Origin: Flammeovirgaceae bacterium UBA4465
GTDB taxonomy: Bacteria > Bacteroidota > Bacteroidia > Cytophagales > Cyclobacteriaceae
Assembly (NCBI GenBank): GCA_905182655.1
Contig: CAJJCN010000022.1
Span: 1-64,000 of the forward strand
Direction of reading: 5' to 3'
DNA length: 64,000 bases
A program made the position numbers and the translations under genes. The notes beneath the pieces are model-generated. The model saw only the letters and a list, made by a program, of their open reading frames with translations. It was not told the DNA's origin and did no database searches. Below are positions 1 through 9,596 of this stretch, one piece after another. Position 1 is the stretch's first letter. Each line of letters begins with the position of its first letter.

Positions 1-1297
1 CAAAAGTAAATGCCTCATGATCCTCATCTCTACTCTCGGGTACATCAAAATCATATTGTAAAGGATCATAGGTTTCCTCTGAAATTCGATGATCAAATGC
101 GGGAGTAGGTATGATTGATTTCAAATCATAATCTTCTGAATTTTCAGCATCATCTTCAAGATCATTCCCAAAAAGACTGATTTGATTGATGCCTTCGGAA
201 GCTTCTAAATCATATACTTTATTTGCTTGGTCCTCATTTGAATCCATCTGACTTTCATCTTCATTATTGAGGTCAGCAGTGCTCTGATCACTTAAGGCTA
301 CCTTCGGTACTTCTTCATTTGGGGCAATCAAAAATCCTGTCGCGATGATGGTTACTCGGATTTTTTCACCCAAGGTAGGGTCTACTCCATGACCAAAAAT
401 AACTTCAGCATCCTCTCCTGACATATCCTGCATGTAGTCTGTGATCTCAGTGAGTTCATCCATTTGCAATTCTGCTTCTTCCCCAGATACAATACTTAAT
501 AATATTTTCTGTGCGCCTGCAATGGTGTGATTGTTAAGCAAAGGAGAATTTATAGCCGCTTCAGCCGCTCTTTTGGCCCTGTTCTCTCCGGTCGTCTCCG
601 AGCTACCCATTACGGCGGCACCGGCTCCTTTCATTACCGTCTTCACATCTTCAAAATCAACATTCACATAGCCAGAAACCGTGATGATTTCAGCAATGCC
701 TTTTGAGGCCGTGGTCAATACATTATCTGCTTGTCCAAAAGCTTCTCGAATGGATAGATTGCCGTACATCTCTTTGATTTTGTCATTGAGAATTACCAAG
801 ACCGTATCACAATGTTCTTTTAAGGCATCAATTCCTTCATTGGCTTGTTTGGTTTTTTTTCTTCCTTCAAAAGCAAAAGGGGAAGTAACGATGCCTACCG
901 TCAAAATACCCATCTCTTGCGCCACAGATGCGATCACAGGTGCTGCACCCGTACCAGTTCCACCTCCCATACCCGCAGTGATGAAAATCATTCTAGTATC
1001 ATCTCCGAGAAGTTCTCTGATCTCTTCTTTGCTTTCTATCGCGGCGTTTCGTCCTTTTTCAGGATTGGCACCTGCCCCTAATCCACTGGTCAAATTGATC
1101 CCAATTTGAAGTTTATTAGGTACTGGACTCATTTGAAGCGCCTGACTGTCTGTATTACAAACTACAAATTCTACATCTTTAATCCCTTGATTAAACATGT
1201 AATTAACAGCGTTGCTGCCGCCACCTCCTACACCAATTACCTTAATAATTGATTTGTGATGGGTGGGCATATCGAATGCATATGTGTTTTCTGCCAT
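1..1297 (-). CDS. ftsZ: Cell division GTPase FtsZ (3' part outside the window)
   Basis: FtsZ is the tubulin-like GTPase that polymerises into the cytoplasmic Z ring. The start ATG is at 1297, and 432 codons are present with no stop, so only the far C-terminal end is missing. Visible motifs are the nucleotide-binding GVGGGGSNAV near residues 22-31, the tubulin signature GGGTGTG at 111-117 and a synergy-loop NVDFEDV near residue 190. After about residue 320 the sequence becomes an acidic, Asp/Glu/Ser/Asn-rich linker, as usual before the C-terminal FtsA-binding peptide, which lies outside the window. It is the last visible gene of the dcw operon, 32 bp downstream of ftsA. Confidence 0.97.
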   Translation of the reverse strand, partial: MAENTYAFDMPTHHKSIIKVIGVGGGGSNAVNYMFNQGIKDVEFVVCNTDSQALQMSPVPNKLQIGINLTSGLGAGANPEKGRNAAIESKEEIRELLGDDTRMIFITAGMGGGTGTGAAPVIASVAQEMGILTVGIVTSPFAFEGRKKTKQANEGIDALKEHCDTVLVILNDKIKEMYGNLSIREAFGQADNVLTTASKGIAEIITVSGYVNVDFEDVKTVMKGAGAAVMGSSETTGENRAKRAAEAAINSPLLNNHTIAGAQKILLSIVSGEEAELQMDELTEITDYMQDMSGEDAEVIFGHGVDPTLGEKIRVTIIATGFLIAPNEEVPKVALSDQSTADLNNEDESQMDSNEDQANKVYDLEASEGINQISLFGNDLEDDAENSEDYDLKSIIPTPAFDHRISEETYDPLQYDFDVPESRDEDHEAFTF

Positions 1298-1329
1298 GAT
1301 TGTTCTCTTTAGTTGTTCTCTGTTATTTT

Positions 1330-2625
1330 CTAATATTCTTGTTTATCGTTGATGTCGTCTAAGAGCAATTCCTTGGTCCGTTCCAACATATTCCCGAAAA
1401 AATTTGAATTCTTTTTATCTTTTACTTTACGTCCCGAAAGTGTGGTGGTTTCTTTATAGTTTGATTCTCTGATATCCAATGCTTTGAAGCCGGTCAAAAC
1501 CAAACCTACTGAGGTGGCATACATGGGGCTTTTTGCATTTTCAACCTTACTCTTCCCTAAATGCTCATTGGGATAACCTACTCGTGTATCCAGACCCGTC
1601 ATGTATTCAAATAATTGTTTTAAATTATTTAATTGTGAACCGCCGCCAGTCACTACGATCCCTGCTGCTAATTTTTTATGATAGCCCGATGAAATGATTT
1701 CGGTATGGACCATTTCAATGATTTCCTCCATTCTCGCTTCAATAATATGAGCAAGGTTTTTGACAGAAATCTCTTTAGCGGGTCTATTCCTAAAACCAGG
1801 AATGGCAACGATTTCATTGGGATTGGCCTCATCTGAAATCGCTCTCCCAAATTTTGTTTTTAATAATTCGGCTTGATTGTGCATCACCATGCATCCCTGT
1901 TTGATATCTGAGGTAACAATGTTGCCTCCAAAAGGGATCACTGCCGTATGCCTGATGATATTGTCATAAAAAACAGCAATATCTGTGGTCCCTCCTCCTA
2001 TGTCAACCAAACAAACACCGGCCTCTTTTTCTTCTTCACTCAGTACCGCGAGACTGGAAGCCAAAGGTTCAAGAATCAAATTTTCAATTTTCAATCCTGC
2101 TCGCTTGATGCATTTATTGATGTTATTGATGGCGTTGGTCTGTGCGGTAATGATATGGAAATCAGCTTCCAACTTAACGCCAGACATACCGACAGGATCC
2201 TTGATGCCTTCTTCATAATCTACCAAATAATCCTGAGGCATGACATGAATGATTTCACTGCCCGGTGGAATGACGATCCGATACATGTCATTGGCGAGTC
2301 GACTGACATCTTCAACGGTAATTTCATCATTGGTGGCTCTGGTGATAGATCCATGATGTACCGCACTTTTGATGTGTTGCCCAGCGATGCCCACGTTGAC
2401 CACATTGATCTCTATTTCTGATTGTGCACTGGCCTCCTCTATCGCGGTTTCAATCGCCTTTACCGTTTTGTCAATATTGGTGACAATACCCCGAATGACA
2501 CCGTCTGAAATGGCTTTACCCATACCCAGTATTTCCAGTTTTCCGAACTCGTTTTTTCTGCCCACAATCGCACAGATTTTAGTTGTGCCAATATCAAGGC
2601 CTACAATTATTTGGTTGTTATCCAT
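1330..2625 (-). CDS. ftsA: Cell division protein FtsA
   Basis: FtsA is the actin-like ATPase that tethers FtsZ to the membrane and recruits later division proteins. The 431-residue protein starts MDNNQIIVGLDIGTT, which is the phosphate-1 motif. It has the phosphate-2 motif VDIGGGTTDIAVF near residue 210 and the adenosine motif VVTGGGSQLN near residue 330. The last about 30 residues contain an amphipathic stretch (FFGNMLERTKELL) fitting the membrane-targeting helix, placed slightly before the C-terminus. It lies between ftsQ (15 bp upstream) and ftsZ (32 bp downstream), the usual order. Confidence 0.96.
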   Translation of the reverse strand: MDNNQIIVGLDIGTTKICAIVGRKNEFGKLEILGMGKAISDGVIRGIVTNIDKTVKAIETAIEEASAQSEIEINVVNVGIAGQHIKSAVHHGSITRATNDEITVEDVSRLANDMYRIVIPPGSEIIHVMPQDYLVDYEEGIKDPVGMSGVKLEADFHIITAQTNAINNINKCIKRAGLKIENLILEPLASSLAVLSEEEKEAGVCLVDIGGGTTDIAVFYDNIIRHTAVIPFGGNIVTSDIKQGCMVMHNQAELLKTKFGRAISDEANPNEIVAIPGFRNRPAKEISVKNLAHIIEARMEEIIEMVHTEIISSGYHKKLAAGIVVTGGGSQLNNLKQLFEYMTGLDTRVGYPNEHLGKSKVENAKSPMYATSVGLVLTGFKALDIRESNYKETTTLSGRKVKDKKNSNFFGNMLERTKELLLDDINDKQEY

Positions 2626-2640
2626 TATTCATCAATTTAT

Positions 2641-3396
2641 TTACTTGCACACAATTTGATTCTTGTATTTTAAGTTTACAGAACTATAGGTGTTCCACCC
2701 TTTTTTGGGAAGCACCTCTTTATAAAAAAGCTTTAATTTTTTAAATTTTTCTTCAATCTCATCGGCAGGCCCAAACAGGATTAATTGTTTGGTCATTTGT
2801 GGCCATAGGGTCAATTCATTTTCCTCACTCACCGCGAGCTGTGCGATTTGAGCCTTCCACAGTTCATCTTTATTGATGAAAATCAAGAATTCCATTAATT
2901 GCTTCCCAAAATCATCTTCTCCTAAATGTGATTCCCATTGCGGATATTTGGCAAAAGAAATGAGCGGAACCCGAGCAGTGTAATCAGTATTCATCGGCAA
3001 TAACTTACCCGTAATATCTATGTATTGATCGGAACCTCGCGGGTTCATCAAACGTCCAATAGGTTGCGCCTGAGATACTTTAGCGCCCAAAACTCCATTC
3101 ACATTCATGAAAACATCAATTTGGGCTACGAAAGGATTCTCCTCTACTTGTTTTTCCAGCAACTTAAAATCAACTTGATCGTACTTCGAACCTAATACAG
3201 TGATCGAATGCTCTTTATTTAACAACGCTTGAATTTCAATTTGATCGATGAGGTAAAATTCTTGATCGTTCATGATCTCAATTTGAATCCCCGTCACTTT
3301 TCGTTCAGATAGCCTCAGCGCCCGAAAGCTGATCGATGAAATCAAGATCAAACTGCCCAACGAATAAATCAATATGTTTTTAAAATAAGTATTCAT
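2641..3396 (-). CDS. ftsQ: Cell division protein FtsQ/DivIB
   Basis: This is a bitopic divisome protein linking early and late division factors in the periplasm. The 251-residue sequence has a single N-terminal transmembrane segment (about residues 7-25). A POTRA-like and β-domain ectodomain follows, with the typical pattern QIEIQALLNKE, an NPFVAQIDV strand and QPIGRLMNPRG. The family diverges strongly in Bacteroidota, so the call rests on topology, length, these patterns and position directly between murC (1 bp apart) and ftsA. No murB or ddl gene lies beside it, unlike in Proteobacteria. Confidence 0.9.
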   Translation of the reverse strand: MNTYFKNILIYSLGSLILISSISFRALRLSERKVTGIQIEIMNDQEFYLIDQIEIQALLNKEHSITVLGSKYDQVDFKLLEKQVEENPFVAQIDVFMNVNGVLGAKVSQAQPIGRLMNPRGSDQYIDITGKLLPMNTDYTARVPLISFAKYPQWESHLGEDDFGKQLMEFLIFINKDELWKAQIAQLAVSEENELTLWPQMTKQLILFGPADEIEEKFKKLKLFYKEVLPKKGWNTYSSVNLKYKNQIVCK

Positions 3397-3397
3397 A

Positions 3398-4762
3398 TCA
3401 TGTATAAAAAGACTTTATTATGGGTACTAAGGTATCTATACTTCCTGCCCCTACGGTTAATAATACTTCTACATTAGATGCATTTAGAATCGTCGGAAAA
3501 TCATTTAAACTGGCCATTTTTTTGTTTACTTGTGTGATACGATCTAAGATTAAATGGGCATCCACACCGGGTATAGGTTGCTCACGTGCAGGATAAATAT
3601 CAAGCATAATGACTTCATCCGCGAGTGATAGTTTTTCAGCAAACTCTTGATAAAAATCTCGAGTTCTTGAAAACAAGTGAGGCTGAAATACCACCGTGAT
3701 TTTCTTCTCAGGATAGAGTTTTTTAGCTGACTTAAGCAAAGCCGCAATTTCATTGGGGTGGTGGGCGTAATCATCAATATAAACCAGATCAGAACGATCC
3801 AATATAAATTCAAATCTTCGTTTGACACCCCGATAGCTTTCAATAGCTTCTTTAATGAAATCAGGCCCAACACCACGATCTAATGCTGCAGTGATCGCTG
3901 CCAGCGCATTCTCAACGTTGTGAAATCCGGGCAAGGCTAAATGAAGGTTCTTAATTTCAACAGCTCCTACATAATCAAATACAAATTTACTTGCTTCAAC
4001 CCTAATGTTATTGGCTGTGATTTGTGCGCCTTCAAGACCATAAGTCCGGTGTTTCCTCAACAAATCAGCACCCAACTTTGACGAAACATCTTTGTGTAAA
4101 AGGATTTGGCCTTCTGGATCAGTCTTGTGAATGAACGCTAAGTAACTCTTGGTCATCTCATCAGCATCTCCATAGATATCCAAATGATCTGGATCCAAGG
4201 AGGTAACGACGGAAAAATCAGGACTCAATTGTAAAAAAGACCGATCAAATTCATCTGCTTCAACCACAACGACACCCTCTTCGGCACCGATCAGTAAATT
4301 GGAGTCATAATTGGTCATGATGCCCCCTACAAAAGCAGAACACCCTTGAGTACTACTGTGCATCACATGGGCCACCATGGAGGAAGTGGTCGTCTTTCCA
4401 TGGGTTCCGGCTATCGCGATAGAGAAATGATCCCGAGTAATCATTCCCAGAACTTCAGATCTCTTTTTTATTTGAAATCCTCCTACTTTAAAAAACTTCA
4501 GTAGCTGTGAGGATGCTGGCATAGCTGGAGTATAAACCACTAAGGTCTGTGGATCCTCTTTATACTTTTGGGAAAGTTGACTTATTTGATCTTCGTAATG
4601 CACCTCGATATCTAGAGCTTCCAAAGAACGCGTAAGTGGCGTTGATAATCTATCAAATCCCCCCACTGCCAAACCTCTATGCTTGAACCATTTAGCAAGC
4701 GCTGACATACCTATGCCACCAATTCCCAAAAAATATACGCTATGTAATTGAGTCAAATTCAT
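3398..4762 (-). CDS. murC: UDP-N-acetylmuramate--L-alanine ligase MurC
   Basis: MurC adds L-alanine to UDP-MurNAc, the first amino acid of the peptidoglycan stem, in the cytoplasm. The 454-residue protein has the N-terminal Rossmann motif FLGIGGIGMSALA, the ATP-binding loop AGTHGKTTTSSM near residue 118, the central-domain motif VEADEFDRSF and the C-terminal DDYAHHPNEI motif. All three Mur-ligase domains are complete. The start codon overlaps the stop of murG by 4 bp (ATGA), which supports this start and implies translational coupling. Confidence 0.97.
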   Translation of the reverse strand: MNLTQLHSVYFLGIGGIGMSALAKWFKHRGLAVGGFDRLSTPLTRSLEALDIEVHYEDQISQLSQKYKEDPQTLVVYTPAMPASSQLLKFFKVGGFQIKKRSEVLGMITRDHFSIAIAGTHGKTTTSSMVAHVMHSSTQGCSAFVGGIMTNYDSNLLIGAEEGVVVVEADEFDRSFLQLSPDFSVVTSLDPDHLDIYGDADEMTKSYLAFIHKTDPEGQILLHKDVSSKLGADLLRKHRTYGLEGAQITANNIRVEASKFVFDYVGAVEIKNLHLALPGFHNVENALAAITAALDRGVGPDFIKEAIESYRGVKRRFEFILDRSDLVYIDDYAHHPNEIAALLKSAKKLYPEKKITVVFQPHLFSRTRDFYQEFAEKLSLADEVIMLDIYPAREQPIPGVDAHLILDRITQVNKKMASLNDFPTILNASNVEVLLTVGAGSIDTLVPIIKSFYT

Positions 4763-5874
4763 GCGACTAATTCTATGACCTTTTTTGCAATATCCACAGC
4801 CGCATGGGGTCGGCCCATGGCAGATATGTTTTTACTTAATTCTTGTTGTTGTTCCTCATCTGACAGTAAGGATAATGCCGTCTTGACCAACATTTTATCC
4901 GCCAATGCATCAGGCACCATGAGGGCAGCCCTACCTGAAATCAGCTTTTGGGCGTTTAACGTCTGGTGATCTTCTGCCACATTAGGTGAGGGTATTAAGA
5001 TACTGGGCTTTGCGCTCAACATCAATTCGGAAAGTGAAAGCGCACCTGCTCTGCTGACAACTACATCTGCAATCGTATAAGCATATTGCATTTCCTTGAT
5101 GAAATCGTATACTCTCAATCGCTGATCCCATGGCTTTTTCATTTTACCCATGATTTGAGTATAATAAAAACCTCCCGTCTGCCATATCAATTGGATATCT
5201 GCAGCCCAAAGTTGCTCGAGTCCCAACAGAATACTTTCATTGACTGTTTTGGCTCCTAAGCTTCCACCTATGACTAATAAGGTTTTTTTATTGGGATTCA
5301 ATTTGAAGAACGCATGGGCTTTATTGGCTTGTGTGCTATCTTGAAAAATATCCTTCCGCACAGGATTTCCTGTAAGGACTATTTTATCTTTTGGAAAAAA
5401 CTTATCCATTTCTTCATAAGCTACGCAGATGGTTGAAACCGATTTTGAGAGCCACTTATTGGTGAGGCCTGCGTAGGAATTTTGTTCCTGAATGAGCGTG
5501 GGTATCTGGTTTAATGTCGCCATATATAATAAGGGCCCACTGGCATAACCCCCTACGCCTACCACAACGTCTGGCCTAAAACTCCTGATCAACTGAAATG
5601 ACTTTATTAAACTCAAAAGTAGTTTGATCGGAAACATCAAATTCTTCAGACTTATGCTTCTTTGTAATCCACTGATCCAAAGCCCTACAATTTCGAAGCC
5701 TGCTTCAGGCACCTTTTTCATCTCCATTTTTCCTTGGGCACCCACAAAAAGTATTTCAACATCTGAATGCCTGGCTTTCAATGCTTGTGCGATCGATATG
5801 GCGGGATAAATATGGCCTCCAGTTCCTCCGCCGCTGATCATGATACGATATGTCCTATGCGCTCCCCCCATCAT
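4759..5874 (-). CDS. murG: UDP-GlcNAc--lipid I glycosyltransferase MurG
   Basis: MurG is a peripheral inner-membrane GT28 enzyme that transfers GlcNAc onto lipid I to give lipid II. The 371-residue protein has the GGGTGGHIYPA glycine-rich loop at residues 15-25, GVGGYASGP in the N-domain and the UDP-GlcNAc-binding region near residue 260-280 (SRAGALSLSELM). The first ATG at 5874 overlaps the ftsW stop in an ATGA junction. The following ATG codons are only slightly downstream, so about a dozen N-terminal residues are uncertain. Confidence 0.96.
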   Translation of the reverse strand: MMGGAHRTYRIMISGGGTGGHIYPAISIAQALKARHSDVEILFVGAQGKMEMKKVPEAGFEIVGLWISGLQRSISLKNLMFPIKLLLSLIKSFQLIRSFRPDVVVGVGGYASGPLLYMATLNQIPTLIQEQNSYAGLTNKWLSKSVSTICVAYEEMDKFFPKDKIVLTGNPVRKDIFQDSTQANKAHAFFKLNPNKKTLLVIGGSLGAKTVNESILLGLEQLWAADIQLIWQTGGFYYTQIMGKMKKPWDQRLRVYDFIKEMQYAYTIADVVVSRAGALSLSELMLSAKPSILIPSPNVAEDHQTLNAQKLISGRAALMVPDALADKMLVKTALSLLSDEEQQQELSKNISAMGRPHAAVDIAKKVIELVA

Positions 5875-7034
5875 GCCACTCTTTCAAAATTCTTTGATTG
5901 GTTGCCCTTAACACCCATTGGATATGGGGACAATTCACCTTGGGTGACACTCAAAATCATCCCAATGGCAATGCCAAAAAATAATTGCGAAGTTCCTCCC
6001 ATACTTAACAAAGGCAGGGTAACACCGGTTATGGGACCAAGACCTAAGGTTACGCCAATATTGATCATCGCTTGAAAAATAATAGAGAAAACAAGCCCCG
6101 AAACCAATAAACCCCCATAGGCCGTCTCAGAATGAGTGGTCGCTTTCATCCCTCGATATAATAAACCCAGGTATAAAAAAATGACAATTATCCCGCCTAC
6201 AAGGCCATACTCTTCAATGATAATCGCATAAATAAAATCAGAATATGCAGAAGGTAAAAAATTTCTTTGATCACTTTGTCCCGGTCCTTTTCCGAACAAT
6301 CCACCGGTGGCAATGGCCGCATAGCCCTGTTGAGCTTGGTAAGGTATTTCATCACCAAAAAAGGCCTCTATCCTGCTTACCGCTGTACCCCCTCGCTGTC
6401 CAAACTGAAAGGCAATCATCCCTGCGAATCCGCCAATGATAAGTAACATGGCAATGAATTTCAATGGAACACGTCCAATGAAGAGTACGACCATACAAGT
6501 ACTAAAAAGCAATACGGCACTAGAGATATTGGTCATGGCAATCAAACCACAAATAAGTCCGATCCAAATCAGCATGGGAATAATGGCCCTTTGAAAATCT
6601 TGGATATTCTGTTGTCGCTTGGAAAGCATACTAGCCAAGGTCACAATCAATGCCAGTTTGGCCAAATCAGAAGGCTGAAAAGCTTGGTTAATGATCGGTA
6701 TGGTCAACCAACGAGAAGCTTCATTGATATTGGCTCCAAATAACCAAGTAATGACCAATAAAAAAACCGATACCCAAAGTAGGAGTTTAGAGATTTTAGC
6801 ATAATAGCGATAATCAATTTTATGTACCCCCCACATCGCAAAAAGACTCAAAAAAACCAAGGCACCATGTTTCAATAAATAATATTCCGTATTTCCTCCT
6901 ACGTATTTGTAGGCCAAACTACCCGTGGCACTATAAACCACCAACACACTGAAAATGGAAAGCAATAAAACGATGAGCCAAATGATTGAGTCACCCTTCA
7001 AGTTTTCATATGCCCAATCCTTCACCTTCCTCAT
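5871..7034 (-). CDS. ftsW: Septal peptidoglycan polymerase FtsW (SEDS family)
   Basis: FtsW is the SEDS-family glycosyltransferase that polymerises lipid II at the septum together with its PBP partner, here the PASTA-bearing FtsI encoded upstream. The 387-residue protein has about ten hydrophobic transmembrane segments starting near residue 17. Characteristic stretches are SDLAKLALI near residue 125, GLFGKGPGQSDQRNFLPSAY and an EEYGLVGG loop. RodA is a close relative, but the dcw location between murD and murG makes FtsW the better name. It overlaps murD by 4 bp and murG by 4 bp. Confidence 0.95.
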   Translation of the reverse strand: MRKVKDWAYENLKGDSIIWLIVLLLSIFSVLVVYSATGSLAYKYVGGNTEYYLLKHGALVFLSLFAMWGVHKIDYRYYAKISKLLLWVSVFLLVITWLFGANINEASRWLTIPIINQAFQPSDLAKLALIVTLASMLSKRQQNIQDFQRAIIPMLIWIGLICGLIAMTNISSAVLLFSTCMVVLFIGRVPLKFIAMLLIIGGFAGMIAFQFGQRGGTAVSRIEAFFGDEIPYQAQQGYAAIATGGLFGKGPGQSDQRNFLPSAYSDFIYAIIIEEYGLVGGIIVIFLYLGLLYRGMKATTHSETAYGGLLVSGLVFSIIFQAMINIGVTLGLGPITGVTLPLLSMGGTSQLFFGIAIGMILSVTQGELSPYPMGVKGNQSKNFERVA

Positions 7035-8401
7035 ATGCTCGCAGATTTTAAATTTAATAACCCTACCGCCTCCTTAAATTGATCGCCACGGTCCTCATAA
7101 TTGGTAAACAAGTCAAAACTGGCGCACGCAGGGGACAATAAAACAACATCTCCTGCACTTGCGATCTCCCAAGCACTTTGAATGGCTTCTCTTGTTGAGC
7201 TGGCTCGACCCAGAAAGGGGACTTTACCGCTAAAATGATTTTCGATTTTGGTATTATCTATACCCAAACAAACAATCCCTTTGACTTTTTGGGCCACCCA
7301 TTGATCTAAAATTGAATAATCATTTCCTTTATCAATACCTCCTGCGATCCAAATAATGGGCTCTTTTATACCTTCCAAAGCGTAATAAACCGCATCTACA
7401 TTGGTAGCCTTAGAATCATTGATGAATTTGACTTGGTCAATCTCTGCCACCATTTCCAATCTATGCGGTGCATTTTTAAAGGATTTCATACCTTCCAAAA
7501 CTTTCTTAATGGGAATCTCTAACATCAAGGCACACAAGGCTGATGACATGGCGTTAATCATATTATGCCGACCTATCAATGGAATGTCCGCCAAGGGTAT
7601 CAAATCCTTCTTTTCCTGATATTCAAAATTAAAAATCAGATGATCTTTATCTATAAATGCCCCTTTTTTTGAATGAGGGTTCGCAGATATGGCAAATAAA
7701 CTCGCAGCTATGTTTCGTTCACTGACTTCCTCATCTACGGCACTACTGTCTGCGCAATAAATGAAGGAAGATGCTGCGGTAACATTCTCAACCATCCGAA
7801 ATTTAGAGGCGACATATTTTTTGAAATCATGATGATATCGATCTAAATGATCTGGAGTTATATTCAGTAATATAGAAATATCAGGTTTAAATTGAATGAT
7901 GCCATCTAGCTGAAAAGAGCTGATTTCAATCACATAAAAATCATAATTCTTTTCAGAAACTCTTTTGGCCAGACTGTAGCCTACATTCCCCGCTAACGCT
8001 ACGTCCAAACCTGCCTCTTTTAATAAATGATAGGTCAATAAAGCCGTAGTCGTCTTCCCGTTGGTACCGGTAATCCCTATTATTTTGGCATTCGGGGCTA
8101 TGTGTCTGAAGGCAAATTCGATTTCAGAAATGACCGATATCCCTTGGGCTATCAAATCCATAATTAAAGGGGTATTATCCGGTATTCCTGGACTTTTAAC
8201 TACGGTATCTGCCTTTTTAATTAAATCAAAAGTGTGCTTTTTTTCTTCAAATGCCACCCCTAATTCATCAAGCTTTTGCTTCGTGTTCGAAGGAATAATA
8301 CCACGGTCTGAAACAAAAACGTCATAATACTTCTGCACCGCTAAGATCGCAGCGCCTACCCCACTTTCTCCAGATCCTAATATGACTATTTTTTCCTTCA
8401 T
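7031..8401 (-). CDS. murD: UDP-MurNAc-L-alanine--D-glutamate ligase MurD
   Basis: MurD adds D-glutamate to UDP-MurNAc-L-Ala in the cytoplasm. The 456-residue protein has the short Rossmann start VILGSGESGVGAA, the ATP loop [14 protein letters not shown] near residue 113, LNITPDHLDRY in the central domain and the ligase signature NDSKATNVDA in the C-domain. It sits 7 bp after mraY and overlaps ftsW by 4 bp. Confidence 0.97.
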   Translation of the reverse strand: MKEKIVILGSGESGVGAAILAVQKYYDVFVSDRGIIPSNTKQKLDELGVAFEEKKHTFDLIKKADTVVKSPGIPDNTPLIMDLIAQGISVISEIEFAFRHIAPNAKIIGITGTNGKTTTALLTYHLLKEAGLDVALAGNVGYSLAKRVSEKNYDFYVIEISSFQLDGIIQFKPDISILLNITPDHLDRYHHDFKKYVASKFRMVENVTAASSFIYCADSSAVDEEVSERNIAASLFAISANPHSKKGAFIDKDHLIFNFEYQEKKDLIPLADIPLIGRHNMINAMSSALCALMLEIPIKKVLEGMKSFKNAPHRLEMVAEIDQVKFINDSKATNVDAVYYALEGIKEPIIWIAGGIDKGNDYSILDQWVAQKVKGIVCLGIDNTKIENHFSGKVPFLGRASSTREAIQSAWEIASAGDVVLLSPACASFDLFTNYEDRGDQFKEAVGLLNLKSASI

Positions 8402-8408
8402 TTATCCT

Positions 8409-9596
8409 TTATCTCAGTTTTAAGGTGGCTAATGTTATGACGGCTAAAAGAATACCTACCGTCCAAAATCTGGTTACAATTTTGGATTCATGCAGCCCTT
8501 TCTTTTGAAAGTGATGGTGAATCGGAGACATCAAAAAGACACGCTGCCCCTCACCAAACTTACTTTTGGTGTATTTAAAATAACCCACCTGTATAATGAC
8601 CGAAAGCAGTTCAATAAAAAATATCCCACATAATAAGGGAATCAAAAGCTCTTTTCTAATGGCCAAGGCCAATACGGCAACGATACCACCCAATGCCAAG
8701 CTCCCGGTATCTCCCATGAAAACTTGAGCGGGAAACGCGTTGTACCACAAAAAGCCAATGCAGGCTCCCACTAGGGCCGCACAGAAAATAACCAGCTCCC
8801 CTGAATTTGGGATATACATGATGTTGAGGTAATTTGAAAAAATTACATTTCCTGATAAATAAGCTAAAATGGCAAGCGAAAGGGCAATAATTGCTGTCGT
8901 TCCTGCTGCTAAACCATCAATTCCATCCGTTATGTTTACCCCATTAGAGACGGCTGTCACAATAAAGGTCACCATTAATACATAAACGACCCAGGCATAT
9001 TCAGAAAGGAAATCAGGCAATAACCATGAATACTGAAATTCATTATTTTTAAAGAACGGAATGGTCGTTGCTGATGATTTGATATCACTATATAGACTTA
9101 TATCGTTGCTATTAAATTCTCTAACGACAATGTCTGGATGAAACACCATCGTGCCTCCCACAAGGAGACCTAAACCTACCTGACCGATGATTTTGAACTT
9201 GCCACGCAAACCGTCTTTGTTTTTCTTTTTAATTTTAAGAAAATCATCAATGAACCCAATAACACCCATCCAAATGGCAGATGTGATTAATAAGAGGATA
9301 TAAATATTGGTCAGATCAGCAAAAAGCAAAGTAGGAATGATGATACCCAAAAGAATGATAATACCTCCCATGGTCGGCGTGCCTTGTTTTTCCATTTGAC
9401 CACTTAGGCCTAAATCCCTAATGGATTCTCCGAGCTGAAAAGCTTTCAAGAGGTTGATCAATCTTTGGCCAAAAGTAATGGTGATCAATAAAGAGATCAG
9501 CACGGCCAATCCCGCTCTAAAAGAGATGTATTGGAAAACCCCTACCCCAAATAGGTCAAATTCCTGATCGATATAGTCAAATAAATGATACAGCAT
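8409..9596 (-). CDS. mraY: Phospho-MurNAc-pentapeptide transferase MraY
   Basis: MraY transfers phospho-MurNAc-pentapeptide to undecaprenyl phosphate, making lipid I in the inner membrane. The 395-residue multi-span protein carries the family motifs [45 protein letters not shown] and [12 protein letters not shown]. It is about 35 residues longer than the E. coli enzyme because of an extra soluble loop at about residues 155-200 (after the VVREFNSN stretch), a feature I associate with Bacteroidota MraY. The stop and the murE start meet as TAATG, a 1-bp overlap. Confidence 0.97.
   Translation of the reverse strand: MLYHLFDYIDQEFDLFGVGVFQYISFRAGLAVLISLLITITFGQRLINLLKAFQLGESIRDLGLSGQMEKQGTPTMGGIIILLGIIIPTLLFADLTNIYILLLITSAIWMGVIGFIDDFLKIKKKNKDGLRGKFKIIGQVGLGLLVGGTMVFHPDIVVREFNSNDISLYSDIKSSATTIPFFKNNEFQYSWLLPDFLSEYAWVVYVLMVTFIVTAVSNGVNITDGIDGLAAGTTAIIALSLAILAYLSGNVIFSNYLNIMYIPNSGELVIFCAALVGACIGFLWYNAFPAQVFMGDTGSLALGGIVAVLALAIRKELLIPLLCGIFFIELLSVIIQVGYFKYTKSKFGEGQRVFLMSPIHHHFQKKGLHESKIVTRFWTVGILLAVITLATLKLR

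Noticed and set aside
681..1109. Open frame opposite ftsZ
   Set aside because: It is antisense to a strongly conserved gene and its product has no coherent composition; the same holds for frames opposite murG, ftsW, argH and sdhA.
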